Below are positions 8,954-20,041 of a stretch of DNA of 64,000 bases, piece after piece (position 1 is the first letter of the stretch; every line of letters starts with the position of its first letter). This stretch comes from Sporisorium sorghi. Lineage: Eukaryota > Basidiomycota > Ustilaginomycetes > Ustilaginales > Ustilaginaceae. The notes below the pieces were generated by a model. That model searched no databases. It was given only the letters and a program-made list of their open reading frames with translations, and had not been told where the DNA came from. The stretch is from positions 32,950 to 96,949 of the forward strand of contig JALCCG010000058.1 in the NCBI GenBank assembly GCA_023212695.1, written 5' to 3'. A program made the translations under genes and the position numbers.

Positions 8954-10837
8954 ATGGACCTCAAAATCCTCAGCACCACCGTCAACGACATCTTCCTCAA
9001 CCCCCAGATCCGATCCGAGAATGAAACGCCCGAGGACCACGAACCTGCCATCGTCCAGGTGATCATCCAGCTGAGCATCCCAGCCAAGTACACACCACCC
9101 TCCAAACTCCTCAGCCTATCTGCAAGCCTTATCGGCTACGAGTCCATCGGTTTCCCAAAAGGCGGCTTCGAACAGAACCAGCCGTACTACAACAAGAAGA
9201 CCATCGACTCTGCCACGGACCTCAAGCTCGAGCCGGGCTCGATCTACCAATTCGAAGTGTCGTTCAGCGTCGACCACAGCACGGCGCCGTATCAGAGGTG
9301 CAAGTACGGACGGCACCATCAGAAGGTGCAGGTGAAAGCGACGTTTCCGGGGCTGATAGGCAAGAAGACGCTTACGGCGGAGAAGAACCTGTTCTTCATT
9401 CAGACTGTAGCGGTGACTGGGTTTTTGCCGTACTACCATGTGCATCGGTCGGCGGAGGAGGCACTGGGTCCGATCTTTTTGGGTGTCAGGACGCAGCATT
9501 TGACGGTCGGGGGTTATCTGCGCATCACGTTTTCGCTGGACAGTCCTAGTCCGACGTTGAAGCTGCACTCGCTCAAGATGACCTTGTTGCAGCAGACGAC
9601 GCTCAAGTCGCGGGTGCGGCGCAACTATACGGAGTATCCGCCCTCGGAGCGCTTTACGTTTTTCGAGGCTGGGGCGGAGGAGCTTAAGAAGTGTTTGACG
9701 GGATCTTCGAGTGAGGAGGGTCTCGATGGCTTGCTCGCTCTCGCACAGCAACAGCCGCCGCCACAACAGCAACACGAAGCAAACGGCGCATCGGGCTCCT
9801 CGTCTAGCAGTGCCGCAGCCAACCCACCTTTACCTCTAGGGCAGTGCAACTGGGTCGTGCGTATCCCCAACGACTCCGAGGCGCGCGCCTCCACGCTCCC
9901 CGGCAGCGACTGCGCAATCCAAATGGCGCACGGCCTCGAGCTGGCGATCCAGTACACCGACCCCTCGCTCGGCGACACGGACATGCGCACCTACCGCGCG
10001 TCCTGGGGTCTCATCCTCCCCTCCTGCGCGTGCCGCTGGCAAACCATGCGTCTGCCATCATACACACCCGAAGACGCCAACCCCGTGCCCAAGATCTCGC
10101 GCGACTTCTGGGCCGGGCGCAACGAGCACGAGTCGTTCACGCAGTGCGTGTGCGGCGAAGACCTTGCGCACTTGCTCGAAATGGAGCGCCAAGCAGCGTC
10201 CGAGAGCGAGATCCAAGCGTCGTCCGCGATCTGGCGCGACATGCTGAGCCACCGGCTGGAGCAGCGGCTGCTGCGAAGCGGGCGGGGGTCGTCACGGAGC
10301 GCGTCGTGCTCGCCGGCGATGTCGCGCATGGCGTCGCGGCGCGGGAGCATGGAGGAGACGACGAGCGCATCGACCAGCTCGACGGAGCGAGGCAGGCAGG
10401 GCCGCAGCACCACCCCGCCCGGTGCATCCTCGCGTGCCCCCTCGGTGGCTGCGGAGGAGGGAGTGCGCTTCGGGCTGATGGAGGCGGAGGACGAGATTGA
10501 GTTCGAAATGCAGGCGCGCGAGGTGCTGCATGACTTGAACTTGGACGCGCAGGACTACCAGCGCGAATGGGACAGGTTGAACGAGATGCGCCAGCGCAGG
10601 AACAAGGCGCGCAACGAGTACACGTCTGTGCCCCCGAGTCCGAGGGGCGAAGAGGGAAGGTTCAGATCGCAGTCTGCTCATCCAGCACTGAGGCTGTTTC
10701 AGAAACGCTCGGCGAGCAGCCATAACAGTAGAGCGAACAGCAGGAGCGCGAGCAGGGCGCCCAGCCCGCCGTCTGCGTCGACGACGCCATTGACCGAAAC
10801 TGTTGCTGAGATGTCGCTCGACGACGAGAAGCGCTAG
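8954..10837 (+). CDS. Arrestin-domain protein, 627 aa
   Basis: Residues about 1-270 fit the arrestin-N and arrestin-C beta-sandwiches: a start MDLKILSTTVNDIFLN, an IQFEVSFSV-type strand (YQFEVSFSVDHSTAPY), KVQVKATFPGLIGKK and VGGYLRITFSL. A Gln/Ser-rich insert (residues 258-285) splits the C-domain, which resumes with CNWVVRIPNDSEARASTLPG. The motif LPSYTPEDANPVP (about residue 366) resembles the short Pro-Tyr motifs used by fungal alpha-arrestins to bind Rsp5-type ubiquitin ligases. The last 190 residues are Ser/Arg-rich and probably disordered and phosphorylated. Fungal members are adaptors for endocytosis of plasma-membrane transporters; the cargo cannot be told from sequence. Confidence 0.85.
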   Translation: MDLKILSTTVNDIFLNPQIRSENETPEDHEPAIVQVIIQLSIPAKYTPPSKLLSLSASLIGYESIGFPKGGFEQNQPYYNKKTIDSATDLKLEPGSIYQFEVSFSVDHSTAPYQRCKYGRHHQKVQVKATFPGLIGKKTLTAEKNLFFIQTVAVTGFLPYYHVHRSAEEALGPIFLGVRTQHLTVGGYLRITFSLDSPSPTLKLHSLKMTLLQQTTLKSRVRRNYTEYPPSERFTFFEAGAEELKKCLTGSSSEEGLDGLLALAQQQPPPQQQHEANGASGSSSSSAAANPPLPLGQCNWVVRIPNDSEARASTLPGSDCAIQMAHGLELAIQYTDPSLGDTDMRTYRASWGLILPSCACRWQTMRLPSYTPEDANPVPKISRDFWAGRNEHESFTQCVCGEDLAHLLEMERQAASESEIQASSAIWRDMLSHRLEQRLLRSGRGSSRSASCSPAMSRMASRRGSMEETTSASTSSTERGRQGRSTTPPGASSRAPSVAAEEGVRFGLMEAEDEIEFEMQAREVLHDLNLDAQDYQREWDRLNEMRQRRNKARNEYTSVPPSPRGEEGRFRSQSAHPALRLFQKRSASSHNSRANSRSASRAPSPPSASTTPLTETVAEMSLDDEKR

Positions 10838-10964
10838 TTTGTATTTGTATCACCGGCAAAGGTTGCCACTGCCGTCACACGATCGCAAACACTGCAAAAG
10901 CAGAGCAAGACGATGATGAGATGGGATTACAGAAGCTTGAATTGCATGAGTAGAGGGGGTATAT

Positions 10965-11858
10965 CTACGGCTCATTTGCAGCGGTCGGATGTTGCAGCTT
11001 GTACTGCTTGGCCCAGCCGATAAAGGCGTGGACGTCGTGTGCGATCTCTCCCGGCATAGCCATCTCCTGCATCATGGTGGGGATGCGGCCGCGCGTATCG
11101 GACTGTACGGCCATCTTCCAGTTCACCACGGTCCCCTCTTCACCGGCAGGCGCTGGACCCTCACAAACAGCCTCGAACGACGCGTACACCGCGCGCACCT
11201 TGGGCGGCTGCTGGGGCACGTCCGGGTGCGCGATGGGGAACTGGAGCACGACAAACGACGGATACTCGCCCTCTACGGCTGCTGGAGGCGTGAGCGTGCG
11301 CTTTTGGTCGCGAATCCAGCTGAGCGTCACCGCCTCGTGCGCCTGCGAAAACGGCTCTGGGTGGGGCGGCAGATCGAGCGTGAGCAGCATCTGCACAAAG
11401 TCCCTATCCGCCGTAACGATGGGCAGCTTGTACGCGTTATGCCACACCTCGGCCTCGTCCTCCCGCACCTTGACCACGCACTCCGTGACGACGATTTCCT
11501 CGATGAACATCTTCTCGTACGTCGAGTGCCCGAACCGCCGATATCGCCTGAAATCCTCGTACGCCAAACCGGACTCAGGCCCGTGCTGCGACTCGCGCAG
11601 GTGCCAGCCCTTCTTGGCGAGCTGCGAGACGGGACTGGGCAGCACTCTGCACTGCACATGCCCGCCGATCTCGGTGTGGAACGTCTTGGTCTTCTTCCAA
11701 TCGGACGAGGAGCGCACGAACGCAAACGCGGACGAGAGGTAGTGCGCCAGCAGCTCGGCGTACTCGGTCGTGCCCGCGGCAGGGATGGCGTCGAACGGCG
11801 TCTCGATCGCCGCGAAAGGCGCGAAGCCGCTGCTTCCGTTTTGCGTTGTGTTGGTCAT
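10965..11858 (-). CDS. START-like (DUF3074-type) protein, 297 aa
   Basis: The ATG at 11858 (MTNTTQNG) is preferred over the one at 11900, which adds 14 hydrophobic residues without a family match. A continuous alpha/beta protein follows: HVQCRVLPSPVSQLAKKGWHL, an arginine-rich FRRYRRFGHSTYEKMFIEEI, VVTECVVKVREDEAEVWHN and LPIVTADRDFVQMLLTLDLP, then FVVLQFPIAHPDVP. The H-S-x2-E pattern with paired strands resembles fungal DUF3074 proteins, which adopt a START/Bet v 1-like lipid-binding fold. The last third (VNWKMAVQSDTRGRIPTMMQEMAMPGEIAHDV) would form the long C-terminal helix of that fold. A lipid or hydrophobic ligand is plausible but not shown. No signal peptide is seen. Confidence 0.75.
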   Translation of the reverse strand: MTNTTQNGSSGFAPFAAIETPFDAIPAAGTTEYAELLAHYLSSAFAFVRSSSDWKKTKTFHTEIGGHVQCRVLPSPVSQLAKKGWHLRESQHGPESGLAYEDFRRYRRFGHSTYEKMFIEEIVVTECVVKVREDEAEVWHNAYKLPIVTADRDFVQMLLTLDLPPHPEPFSQAHEAVTLSWIRDQKRTLTPPAAVEGEYPSFVVLQFPIAHPDVPQQPPKVRAVYASFEAVCEGPAPAGEEGTVVNWKMAVQSDTRGRIPTMMQEMAMPGEIAHDVHAFIGWAKQYKLQHPTAANEP

Positions 11859-14575
11859 TTTGAGCGGGATTGATGGTGACAGTCGAGAGGGTAGTGTCAA
11901 CGGAAGAGCCGAGCTGTGATGGACGAGTGAAGCTGCAGCTACAGAAAGTGGTGCGATTTTTGCGTCACGGAGCTGTGCCGAGCCTGCCTTTTTGACGCAG
12001 ACGAGCCGGCGGCGCCGAAATTTGGTGCTTTGGACCCTTTCGTCGAAACGCCAAGTGCAACCGGCTGCTCCGCCACCTCGCGCAATCGTGGGGTTGCTGC
12101 CAAGCTGTTGCAGGGGTGAGCAGGAGCGAGCTCGAGCTGTCGTTTAGCTCAGACTATCGGCCGGCGTGAACAAAGCGGCTCGGGCGGACCGACCAGCTAA
12201 AAGTCGACGCTCGTCGTTGCGAAGGAGAGGTCGACGTCGACGTCGAGTTGTCTCGGAGCGAAATGGCTGGTGAAGCGCAAAGATCAGACGGATCAGCGTG
12301 ACGCCGACCGATCGATCGGGCTCGCTTTTTTTTTTTTTTTTGGCCCAAGTCGTCTTCAGACTCTGAACCAACAGCCGGTCTGTCGCTCTCCCCCCCCGGC
12401 CTCGGCTGTGCGGTTGAGTCAAACACCCGCAGGTTCGCAACGTCCTTACGATCCTCCGATTCGCTGAGCTCTCCGCTGTAAACACGGGAAAAGCGGGCTT
12501 TGCTACGGCCTTTCACGTCAAAACTGCACCTGATGCTCTCTCGGCAGCGGGAAAAGAAAATTGGTGGGCGCCGAAGCAGACGCCGTTCCGGGAACTGTTG
12601 TGCCTTCCCCGAAGCTTCTGAGATCAGGCCATTTTTGCGGCAGTGGCAGTCTAGAGTGTATGTTCCGACGACGACGGCCGCGACCAGCTGTCAGGACTGC
12701 TGATGGTGGTGTCTGTTTCGAACCTGCATCGAGATGAGGAAATCCGCTGCGACCCCGCTGCACCCCATGCTGTAAAATGCAGGTCGAGGTGAGAGACACT
12801 TTTCAGCTTCTACGCTGAGACCTGCAGGTTGGGAGGTGCTTCCGGTTGCTGACTCGTGCAAGACCCTCTCTCACACTCGGTCGGAAGCGCCAGTTGGTAC
12901 AGCCTAGAGAAGGGCAGCTGCTTTCCCCCGACCTCACAAAGCGGATGTGGAGAGCCGAAACGAGTGATTTGCTGGCGAGAGCGTGTACACTGCCAAGGCA
13001 AATCGAAGCACCACGCGGTCGCGGAGGCGCTGCTTTTCCCGAAAGCCTTCTCCCACGCCTTACATGATGCACCGAATCTCTTGATCGCTGTCACACATGG
13101 TCGGCTCCAATGCGACAACGCCTTGACGTGGGATCCGCTGTGAACAAAAGGAAAACAAAGCGCAGAACTCCACGTGTTGTTCCGACAAGCACAAGCGAGA
13201 GAGAGCCATCCAGTCCATCACACCTCGCTCTAGGCTCACGAAGTCGAGCTTGAACGCCGCGCTGTGAATTTCTGCGTGTCCAATCGCGGTTTGCAGCACG
13301 AGCAGAGAGAGAGAGAGTGTGTGTGTGTGTGTGGGAGTGGAGCTAAATATGGAAGTGAAAGCGATTTTTCCCACGCGCAAAAATCCAGAGCAAAAAAGGC
13401 GTGTCGCGTCCAATCTGTTTGTAGTGGCTTATCTTTGTTGCCTGGGAACATTTCATGGATCGGCCTGCACACCTCCTTGCTTCGATTCCTGACAGTTCAA
13501 CACCGAGGTGCTTGTTCGTAAAGATGACGGGATCGGAAATCTTTTGTTTTCTGTGGCTGAACCGCAAAGAAACTCCGAATAATGGCGAAATTGCAAGTCC
13601 GTCGATTGTCCCCTTTGGCTCGTTGCCTCTGCTTTTCCCCCCTCTCTTTGATCGGGCTGGGCCGTGTTTGGCCGTCTCTTGGCTCTCTCGAGGCCTTATT
13701 TGTTTCCCGTGCTGTTGTGCTGTGCTCTGCTGTTCACCTCCACTCGATCGAATCTCAGCCTGTCTGTCTAGACCAAGCTCCGGTCAAGCATGTCGTGGTT
13801 CGCTCGTCTTTCTTTACAGTGCTGAGTGGGCGGTTGGTCAATCCTTAATAATGAAGAATAGAAAGAGCATTTTTTGCCGAGACGGCCACGAGGCAAACGG
13901 GCGGCGGTGGCGAGGGCGTGAGCCAAGACGACGACAACGACAGAGAAAAGGGTTCTTCTTCCGCATATCGCCCTTGTGCCCTTCTCCTGTGCACCGGCTA
14001 CTGTTATGCAACAAGGGCTGGCTGAGCCTTGGACTCCGTTCTGCCTCCGCCCGCCACTCCGCTCTCCATCAAATGATCCACAGCATCCCCTCTCTCTCTC
14101 TCTCTCTCTCTCTCATCCTTTTCCTATCATCAGCAGCGCCGCTTTCACTCCCAGCCAGTCGCCTGATCAGCCAGTCACGCAGTCATCATTGCCAGCGCTC
14201 CGCCCGGTACCGCTTCCGCTCGCTGCCATTCCACTCAGCCTGGCTTGAAGGCCTACCGGTAACGGTCAACTTTTTTTGTTTGCTCCCGCTGCTCATTCAG
14301 CTGTTGACCAACACACCACAACCACCGACTTGACCGTTCCGACGTCAGTACCACCAGATCGACGAACATCGCCTCCGCATCCTTAGTTCATCTCCAACTC
14401 TCACCCTCTCTCTTCGCATCACTCTATCGTCTCGACATTGATCGTATCGACTTCGTACACCTACGTTCATCTGCTCCCTGGGCGCATGTAGAAACGATGC
14501 TCGACGCCTGATATACATTCGACCTTTCTCGATCTCCCTGCTTACGCAGCCACCAGGCTGTCTTCACCACTCACA
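11859..14575. other. 2.7-kb intergenic region upstream of the Rax1-like gene
   Basis: The longest gene-free stretch in the window. It contains a T16 run (about 12328), an AG/TG dinucleotide tract (13303-13334), a CT tract (about 14090-14114) and a long C/T-rich leader (14280-14575) before the ATG at 14576. ORFs up to 292 codons occur (13455-14333) but their composition (SLSLSL from the CT repeat, Cys/Ser/Arg bias) does not look coding. Extended upstream regions of this kind often precede regulated signalling genes. Confidence 0.55.
14091..14115. repeat. CT dinucleotide microsatellite
   Basis: An uninterrupted run of about 12 CT units within the leader of the Rax1-like gene. Confidence 0.9.
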
Positions 14576-17549
14576 ATGGATTCGCCATCATCCAAAAAGC
14601 CCGGCGCCAGCTCCACCGTCGCTCCACCAGATGGTCGCTGGCGCTCGGCAACAGAACACGACGTCTACGCCGACAATCGCGACGAGGACATCTTTGGATG
14701 GATCCAGCCCGAAGAGTGGGACACCGTCGCCGGCCCCAACAAGACCAACTTTATGCGTGGTGAATGCGTCGAGTGTGCCGTCGACCAGGACAAGTCCGCC
14801 GCCGTCCCTCCAACACTTCAGAGCTGTGGCGGGCCCAGCTGTGGATACGGTGCCCAATGTTGCGAATACAGTCGTCGCGCCACCCATATCGCGGGCCCAT
14901 CTCAACCAACGCCTGCCCTCCTTCTGCAGCGTACCAACAAGACCGGGAGCAGCTCCAAGATTCCTGACCTCGCCAAAGTAGAGCAAAAGAGCAGTCTCGG
15001 TGTCAGCCTCGTCGACATTATCCACGGCCGCAGCTGTCGTCCCATCAGCCTGTTGGATCTGCGCGCCTTTTTGCACTTCCAGCGTCAGCCTCACAAGCGT
15101 CTGCCGTCATACTATCCAGCCTCGGACATGCACGGCTCCGACATCGACCTCTTCGACCTCAACCTCGACGCGCCCACCTCGTCCGCCTCTTCACCAACAT
15201 CGCCCAACCTCATCAAGGCCAAGTCAATACCGCAGCGTCTCCACCACGACGAGGTCGATGCCCTCGACTTCTTGGTCGCCTACGAGCGCTACCTCACCAA
15301 GTTTCGAGACCAACCGCGCGCAGATCGTCTCAAGAGCCCTGATCCTGCCACTTGCAAAGCGGCAGTGCGCGCCTACGTTCGACGTGCTTGCAAGCCGCGC
15401 GTATCGTCCGATCTGACCGCGCTCGATGTCTTGCGTCAAGGTACAGAGACTCCCGACGAGATCTCTGATATCCCGCCAGAGGCTTTGCAAGAGGTTCTCG
15501 CTCGCCTTCAACCCGATGATCTGGGCCTCGAGCCAGAAACACAGCCTTTGCGCATCGAGTTTGATCGCCTCGTTCATCGCTATCTCTGCTCGCGACGTGT
15601 CTGCATCCTGCCCAGCTCGCGCAAGCAGCGAAAGAAGCGTGACTCGAATTCATCCTCAGACACGGCCGCCAACCCCAACGATGCACCAACTCAGGCTACC
15701 GACAAGATGCCTCGCCTCCGCTGGATGGTTGACGTCGGCCTCATCTCTGAAAGCGACTTGCAGCTCTGTTTGGCCGAATGCGACTATTCCACCCACCCGG
15801 ACGTACTCGCTCCCATCGCAGACGCAGTATACGCCTACATGTCGCAGCACGTTGTCCCTTACTTTTTCATCTCGGTCGCGCGCAACCTCCGCCCCAACAC
15901 CAAACGCGGCCGTCTCATGGTCGGCATCGTCTGCACAGCCATCGCCACCACCTTGAGCGTGCTGCTCATCGTGGAGCCGTCTCCGCTTGCCATTCACTCC
16001 AAGACGGGCCACGTGGATCGATGGTGGCGCCTCACCACTGCTCCCATCTGGTGTGCGGGCTTGGGCTACACTCTCGCGTACTTCACGGGTCTCTGCGTAT
16101 GGCTCACGCTGCGTGGCAACCGCGAACCGGACGAGGAAGAGGAACGCGAGCGCGAAGAGATTCGTTCGCGCATCTCTGGTGAAGATGTGCTTGGCTTCGA
16201 CCTGGCCACGCTGCAAGCTGCTGCCGACGAGCGAGACTCGGGAGGCGGAGCGAGAGACGAATCGATGGATGGCGCCCGAGATTGCCGATATCCTCACCGG
16301 CCTCACTGGCCCAGAAGAAGGACAAGCACAAGAGGCAGCGATCCAACACCGACATCCTCCAAGGCAGCCGCAGTCTGCGCGCCGTCGAGGAAGGGCGGCA
16401 GCGCTCGAAATCCGAAGCGACCGATGCTGGCTTGTCTGGCAAAGTGTCGTTCGACACGTCGTTTGCGGGCACGTCAAATGCGATTGGTCTGCATTCGTAC
16501 TTCGAGAAGGACGCGCCACTGACTACGCCAGCAGCAGCAGTGATCCTGCAAACGCCGCGCAAGTTGTCGGCTGTGACGAGTGCGACCGATGCGGCGGGGC
16601 GTCCGTCGGTGACGCTGTCGGCGGTGGATCTGAACACAGCTCCGTCGATGCGACCGAGCTTTGAACGTGCTCCGCACTCGCTCAACGACTTGCGCCACGC
16701 AGATGCGAGCAATGCAATCGGTGATGGCAGTGCACCCGCCCCGGCTCTGTTGAGGCAGAAGCGCGTACCGCTGCTCAACTTTTCGATCGGCATCACGACG
16801 AGTGCCGGCAACGAGCTTGCTAGAGAGCAAGTGGACGCGCCCGTGCTGACGCGCGATGCGCTGCTGTTTGACCCGGAACTCGCTGCCAGAGTGGCGTCGC
16901 CGACTTTTGCCGATGGGTCGGTTGGGCGTGCTGCGGGCGGCGATGGGTCATTTCGCGGCTCGCCGCCTGCTATGGCCCGACGCAAGTCACTCGCACACGC
17001 CTTCCTGCCGCTCAAGTCGAGTGGACGCCTGCAAGCGCAACTGCACGATGTTGCCTCCGTCTCGCCCACCCGCGCCCAATCGGACGTCAGCGATATCGAA
17101 AAGACAGATCTAGCCGCGCGCCCAAGACACCAGAACCTGCCGCACACGCATCTTCACCCCTGGATCCCCGCGAAATCGCACCCTGGTCAGCGCCGTCCTC
17201 CGCCGTCAACGCAGACATGCCCTACCCCGCCCGCCCGCTCACCTTCGCAGCATCGAGCCAGCACAAGTCGCGCCTCTCGGCGACCAACACGAGCATCACC
17301 GCCGTCAGCCCGTTGCCCAGCAGCGCTGCTTCCTCAGGCCCCAAACGCGCATACGACCAAACAAGCTCCGCATCGTGGCGCGAACGCGTCTGGACAGCCA
17401 TCCAGCGCGGTACGGGTTTCGCGGTGGGCACGGAGCACGTCCTCGATGCGCGTGTTAGACGCGCTCAGCAGATGAAGGCGTTGCGCATCATGGTGGCGAA
17501 CACGCTGGCTACGGTGGTGGCTGTCGTGGTTGTCGTGGCTATTCCGTAG
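14576..17549 (+). CDS. Rax1-like RGS-domain membrane protein, reading frame broken
   Basis: The ATG at 14576 follows CTCACA. Frame 2 runs to about 16260 and encodes an RGS-like region (SLVDIIHGRSCRPISLLDLRAFL, then DALDFLVAYERYLTKFRD, then RIEFDRLVHRYLCS), followed by two membrane segments (LMVGIVCTAIATTLSVLLIV; WWRLTTAPIWCAGLGYTLAYF). A RGS domain followed by a WWRL...GLC membrane block is the layout of fungal Rax1, a landmark protein for bud-site and polarity control. Coding then continues in other frames: MAPEIADILTGLTGP (frame 3, about 16270-16311), KKDKHKRQRSNTDI onwards (frame 1, 16315 to about 17120) and PKTPEPAAHASSPLDPREI (frame 3, 17121-17549), ending in a third membrane helix. No splice sites join these frames. 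Either sequence indels or a decaying gene explains this. The segment 14800-14950 also has an odd composition. Confidence 0.65.
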
Positions 17550-18726
17550 ATGTTTTTTTTTTTTTTTTTTTTTTTTCGATGTGGTCGTAGACGCTTTGTG
17601 ATGGTAGATGTATTTGTATGGTTGGTAGGGTTTTGGTCACCGTTGTTGGTTCTTTTGTATGGCGTTGTTGGCAATGTCAATTGATACCCCCGCATAGACT
17701 GCAGGCCTCGCGAGTGTGGACATCGCCTCAATGGAGACCTCGATCATCTCTGTCGGCACGCTCACCGAGTCGACCTTTTCCCCCCCGCGCGGAACAGTGC
17801 GTCTCATCGCGCACCCTTCCAGTAGCAGACCGTGCGGTACGGCGGTTTTGGAAGCAAGGCACAACAGCGTGAGCATGCTGCTGAGCCCGAACAGAGGTGG
17901 TGGTTGATCTGCATGTCATGCGGCACAGAAAGATACGTGAGGGAGGTTACAAGAGTCTCTGAGCAGGATGTCAATCGACTCTCGACATACATAAAAGATG
18001 CCACGCGCCTTGCCTATCAGAAGAGTCGTCGCCCCCCCCCCCCCCTCAGCCCGCCGACGCGGTACAGACTCACACAACCACGCCCGTTCTGCGCAGTCCG
18101 GCGGTGCATACTCTTGCGCCGCATCGGAATCAGTTGGATCTACAGTGCCACTCTTTGACCTTTCAGGTACGGATCACGGCTGTGAGAAAAGCCGTGCCAT
18201 CCGGCACACACGAATGAAACAGCCCCTTGAGGAAACCAGGCAAAGTGAATGTCGCTCTCTGATCGTTTGGGAGGGGGAAGTGAGCTGTACGAATGGGTGC
18301 ATCTGCGCTTGGTGTCGGCGGTTAGAACGCCACGGTGTGATCGGCCTATGACTTCGTGCGGCTTTGAGGCCACTAGGACTGCCCTCACTTGTCATAGTTG
18401 AAAGGGCTCTTCTTCAAGTACAAGGGTTCCGGTGGCAGGTGATCGCTCATTGATAGCTGCATACAGTATAGAGGGCTGCCAAAGAGATCCAGGTGGTGAG
18501 AAGCGGGCAGCGTGACGTTTTCGGATCTGTCGGATGTGTGCCGGCCAGCCCCAACCCCGCTTTTTTGGACTGACAAAATGGCCAGTCGGACCTCTTTGCC
18601 GGTGGACTGAAAACTGCACCCCGCAAAAACACGCACAGACGCCCGACTTTCCCACGCTCTTCACACTCTCCTTCTCGATCATCACATCCATCACCACGAC
18701 TCAGCCACTCAGCCGCTGAAAACACG
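17550..18726. other. Intergenic region, 1.2 kb
   Basis: It starts with a T24 run (17553-17576) just after the Rax1-like stop and holds a C-run near 18031. Small ORFs on both strands show no conserved-looking segment. The last 150 bp is a C/T-rich leader of the HMG-CoA lyase gene. Confidence 0.55.
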
Positions 18727-19776
18727 ATGCTACGGCCACTCGCAAGATCGTCGCTTCTTTCAGCGATACCGTCCACACGCAACCTCGCAACCGCAGCTGC
18801 TGGCAGCAACAACTTTGTCAAGATCGTCGAAGTCTCCCCTCGAGATGGTCTGCAGAACGAGAAAACCATCATCCCCACCGCCACCAAAATCGAGCTGATT
18901 CGACGTCTAGCCGAAACAGGCGTGCATGTCATCGAAGCAGGCTCATTCGTCTCCCCGAAATGGGTGCCGCAGATGGGCGATACGCCTGCAGTGCTGCGCG
19001 GGATGCCTGTGCAGCCGTCAATATCGTACCCCGTGCTAGTTCCCAACATGCGCGGCCTGGAAGGCCTACTACAACTGCTCTCCGACTCCCAGGCTGCACC
19101 GCCAACGGACGAGATCGCCATCTTCACCGCCGCCTCGGAAGCCTTCTGCAAGGCCAACACGAACTGCAGCATCGCCGAGTCGCTGCAACGCCTCGAATCC
19201 GTTGCCTCTACCGCGCAAGCTTCCGGCTTGAAAGTGCGCGGGTACATCAGCACCGTCGCCGGCTGCCCTTACTCGGGTAATGTCGACCCGGACGCCGTCG
19301 GCCGCATCGCGAAAAGTTTGCTCGATATGGGATGCTACGAAGTTTCGCTCGGCGACACCATCGGCGCGGGCACACCTAGCACAATGGAAGCTGCGCTCAA
19401 CGCTAGCGTCAAACACACGAATGCGGGCGCGGAAGTGTTTGCTGCACACTGCCACAACACGATGAACACGGGGTTGGCGAACGTGTTGCATTTGGTGCGG
19501 CTGGGCGTGAGCACGGTCGATGCGGCCGTGGGCGGGTTGGGTGGGTGCCCGTACTCGCCTGGCGCGACGGGGAATATCGATACAGAGAGCGTAGTGTTTG
19601 CGCTGCATGGCGAGGGGTATGAGACGGGGGTGGATTTGGGGAGGCTGGTCGAGGTGGGCGAGTGGATCAGTGGCGAGTTGGGGAGGGCGAATGCGAGTGG
19701 CGCGGGGAGGGCGCTGCTGGCGCAGAGGCGGTTGAGGGCGCAGAGGGAGGCCAAGGGGAGTGGGGCCAAGTTATAG
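18727..19776 (+). CDS. Hydroxymethylglutaryl-CoA lyase
   Basis: Encodes 349 aa. It cleaves HMG-CoA to acetyl-CoA and acetoacetate, the last step of leucine breakdown and of ketone-body formation. The TIM-barrel signature VEVSPRDGLQNE (residues 35-45, metal and catalytic Arg/Asp), AGSFVSPKWVPQMGD, and the Cys loop GLGGCPYSPGATGN with the metal-binding Asn are all present. The usual HCHDTYGQ motif reads HCHNTMNTG (about residue 240): both His ligands stay but Asp is Asn. The N-terminus (MLRPLARSSLLSAIPSTRNL) is Arg/Ser-rich without acidic residues, a mitochondrial-type presequence. The C-terminus is AKL, a valid PTS1, paralleling the CKL of human HMGCL, so dual mitochondrial/peroxisomal targeting is likely. 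Confidence 0.93.
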   Translation: MLRPLARSSLLSAIPSTRNLATAAAGSNNFVKIVEVSPRDGLQNEKTIIPTATKIELIRRLAETGVHVIEAGSFVSPKWVPQMGDTPAVLRGMPVQPSISYPVLVPNMRGLEGLLQLLSDSQAAPPTDEIAIFTAASEAFCKANTNCSIAESLQRLESVASTAQASGLKVRGYISTVAGCPYSGNVDPDAVGRIAKSLLDMGCYEVSLGDTIGAGTPSTMEAALNASVKHTNAGAEVFAAHCHNTMNTGLANVLHLVRLGVSTVDAAVGGLGGCPYSPGATGNIDTESVVFALHGEGYETGVDLGRLVEVGEWISGELGRANASGAGRALLAQRRLRAQREAKGSGAKL

Positions 19777-20041
19777 CGACAGACTCTACTATTGACATGA
19801 AGAGATGCTTTACGACGCTTTTGATTGTGTTTTGTGGTGCGAGACTGCGGCATTTGTGCGGCAGTAGACGTGCGTGATATAAGCACCCCTTGAATCGCGC
19901 TCAGACATCCACGCGCGAAGAATTCATGAGAACGTGGACAAGCTTGTCAACCACTGCCGAATCATCCTTCCCCTTCCGCTCCTCCTCCTCCTCCTTCCAC
20001 CACAATGTAACTCACACCCTCCCATCTAGAACCCTACAACA

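Noticed and set aside
13455..14333. 292-codon ATG ORF upstream of the Rax1-like gene
   Set aside because: Rich in Cys, Ser and Arg and partly made from the CT microsatellite; it lies in the C/T-rich leader of the next gene and has no domain-like segment.
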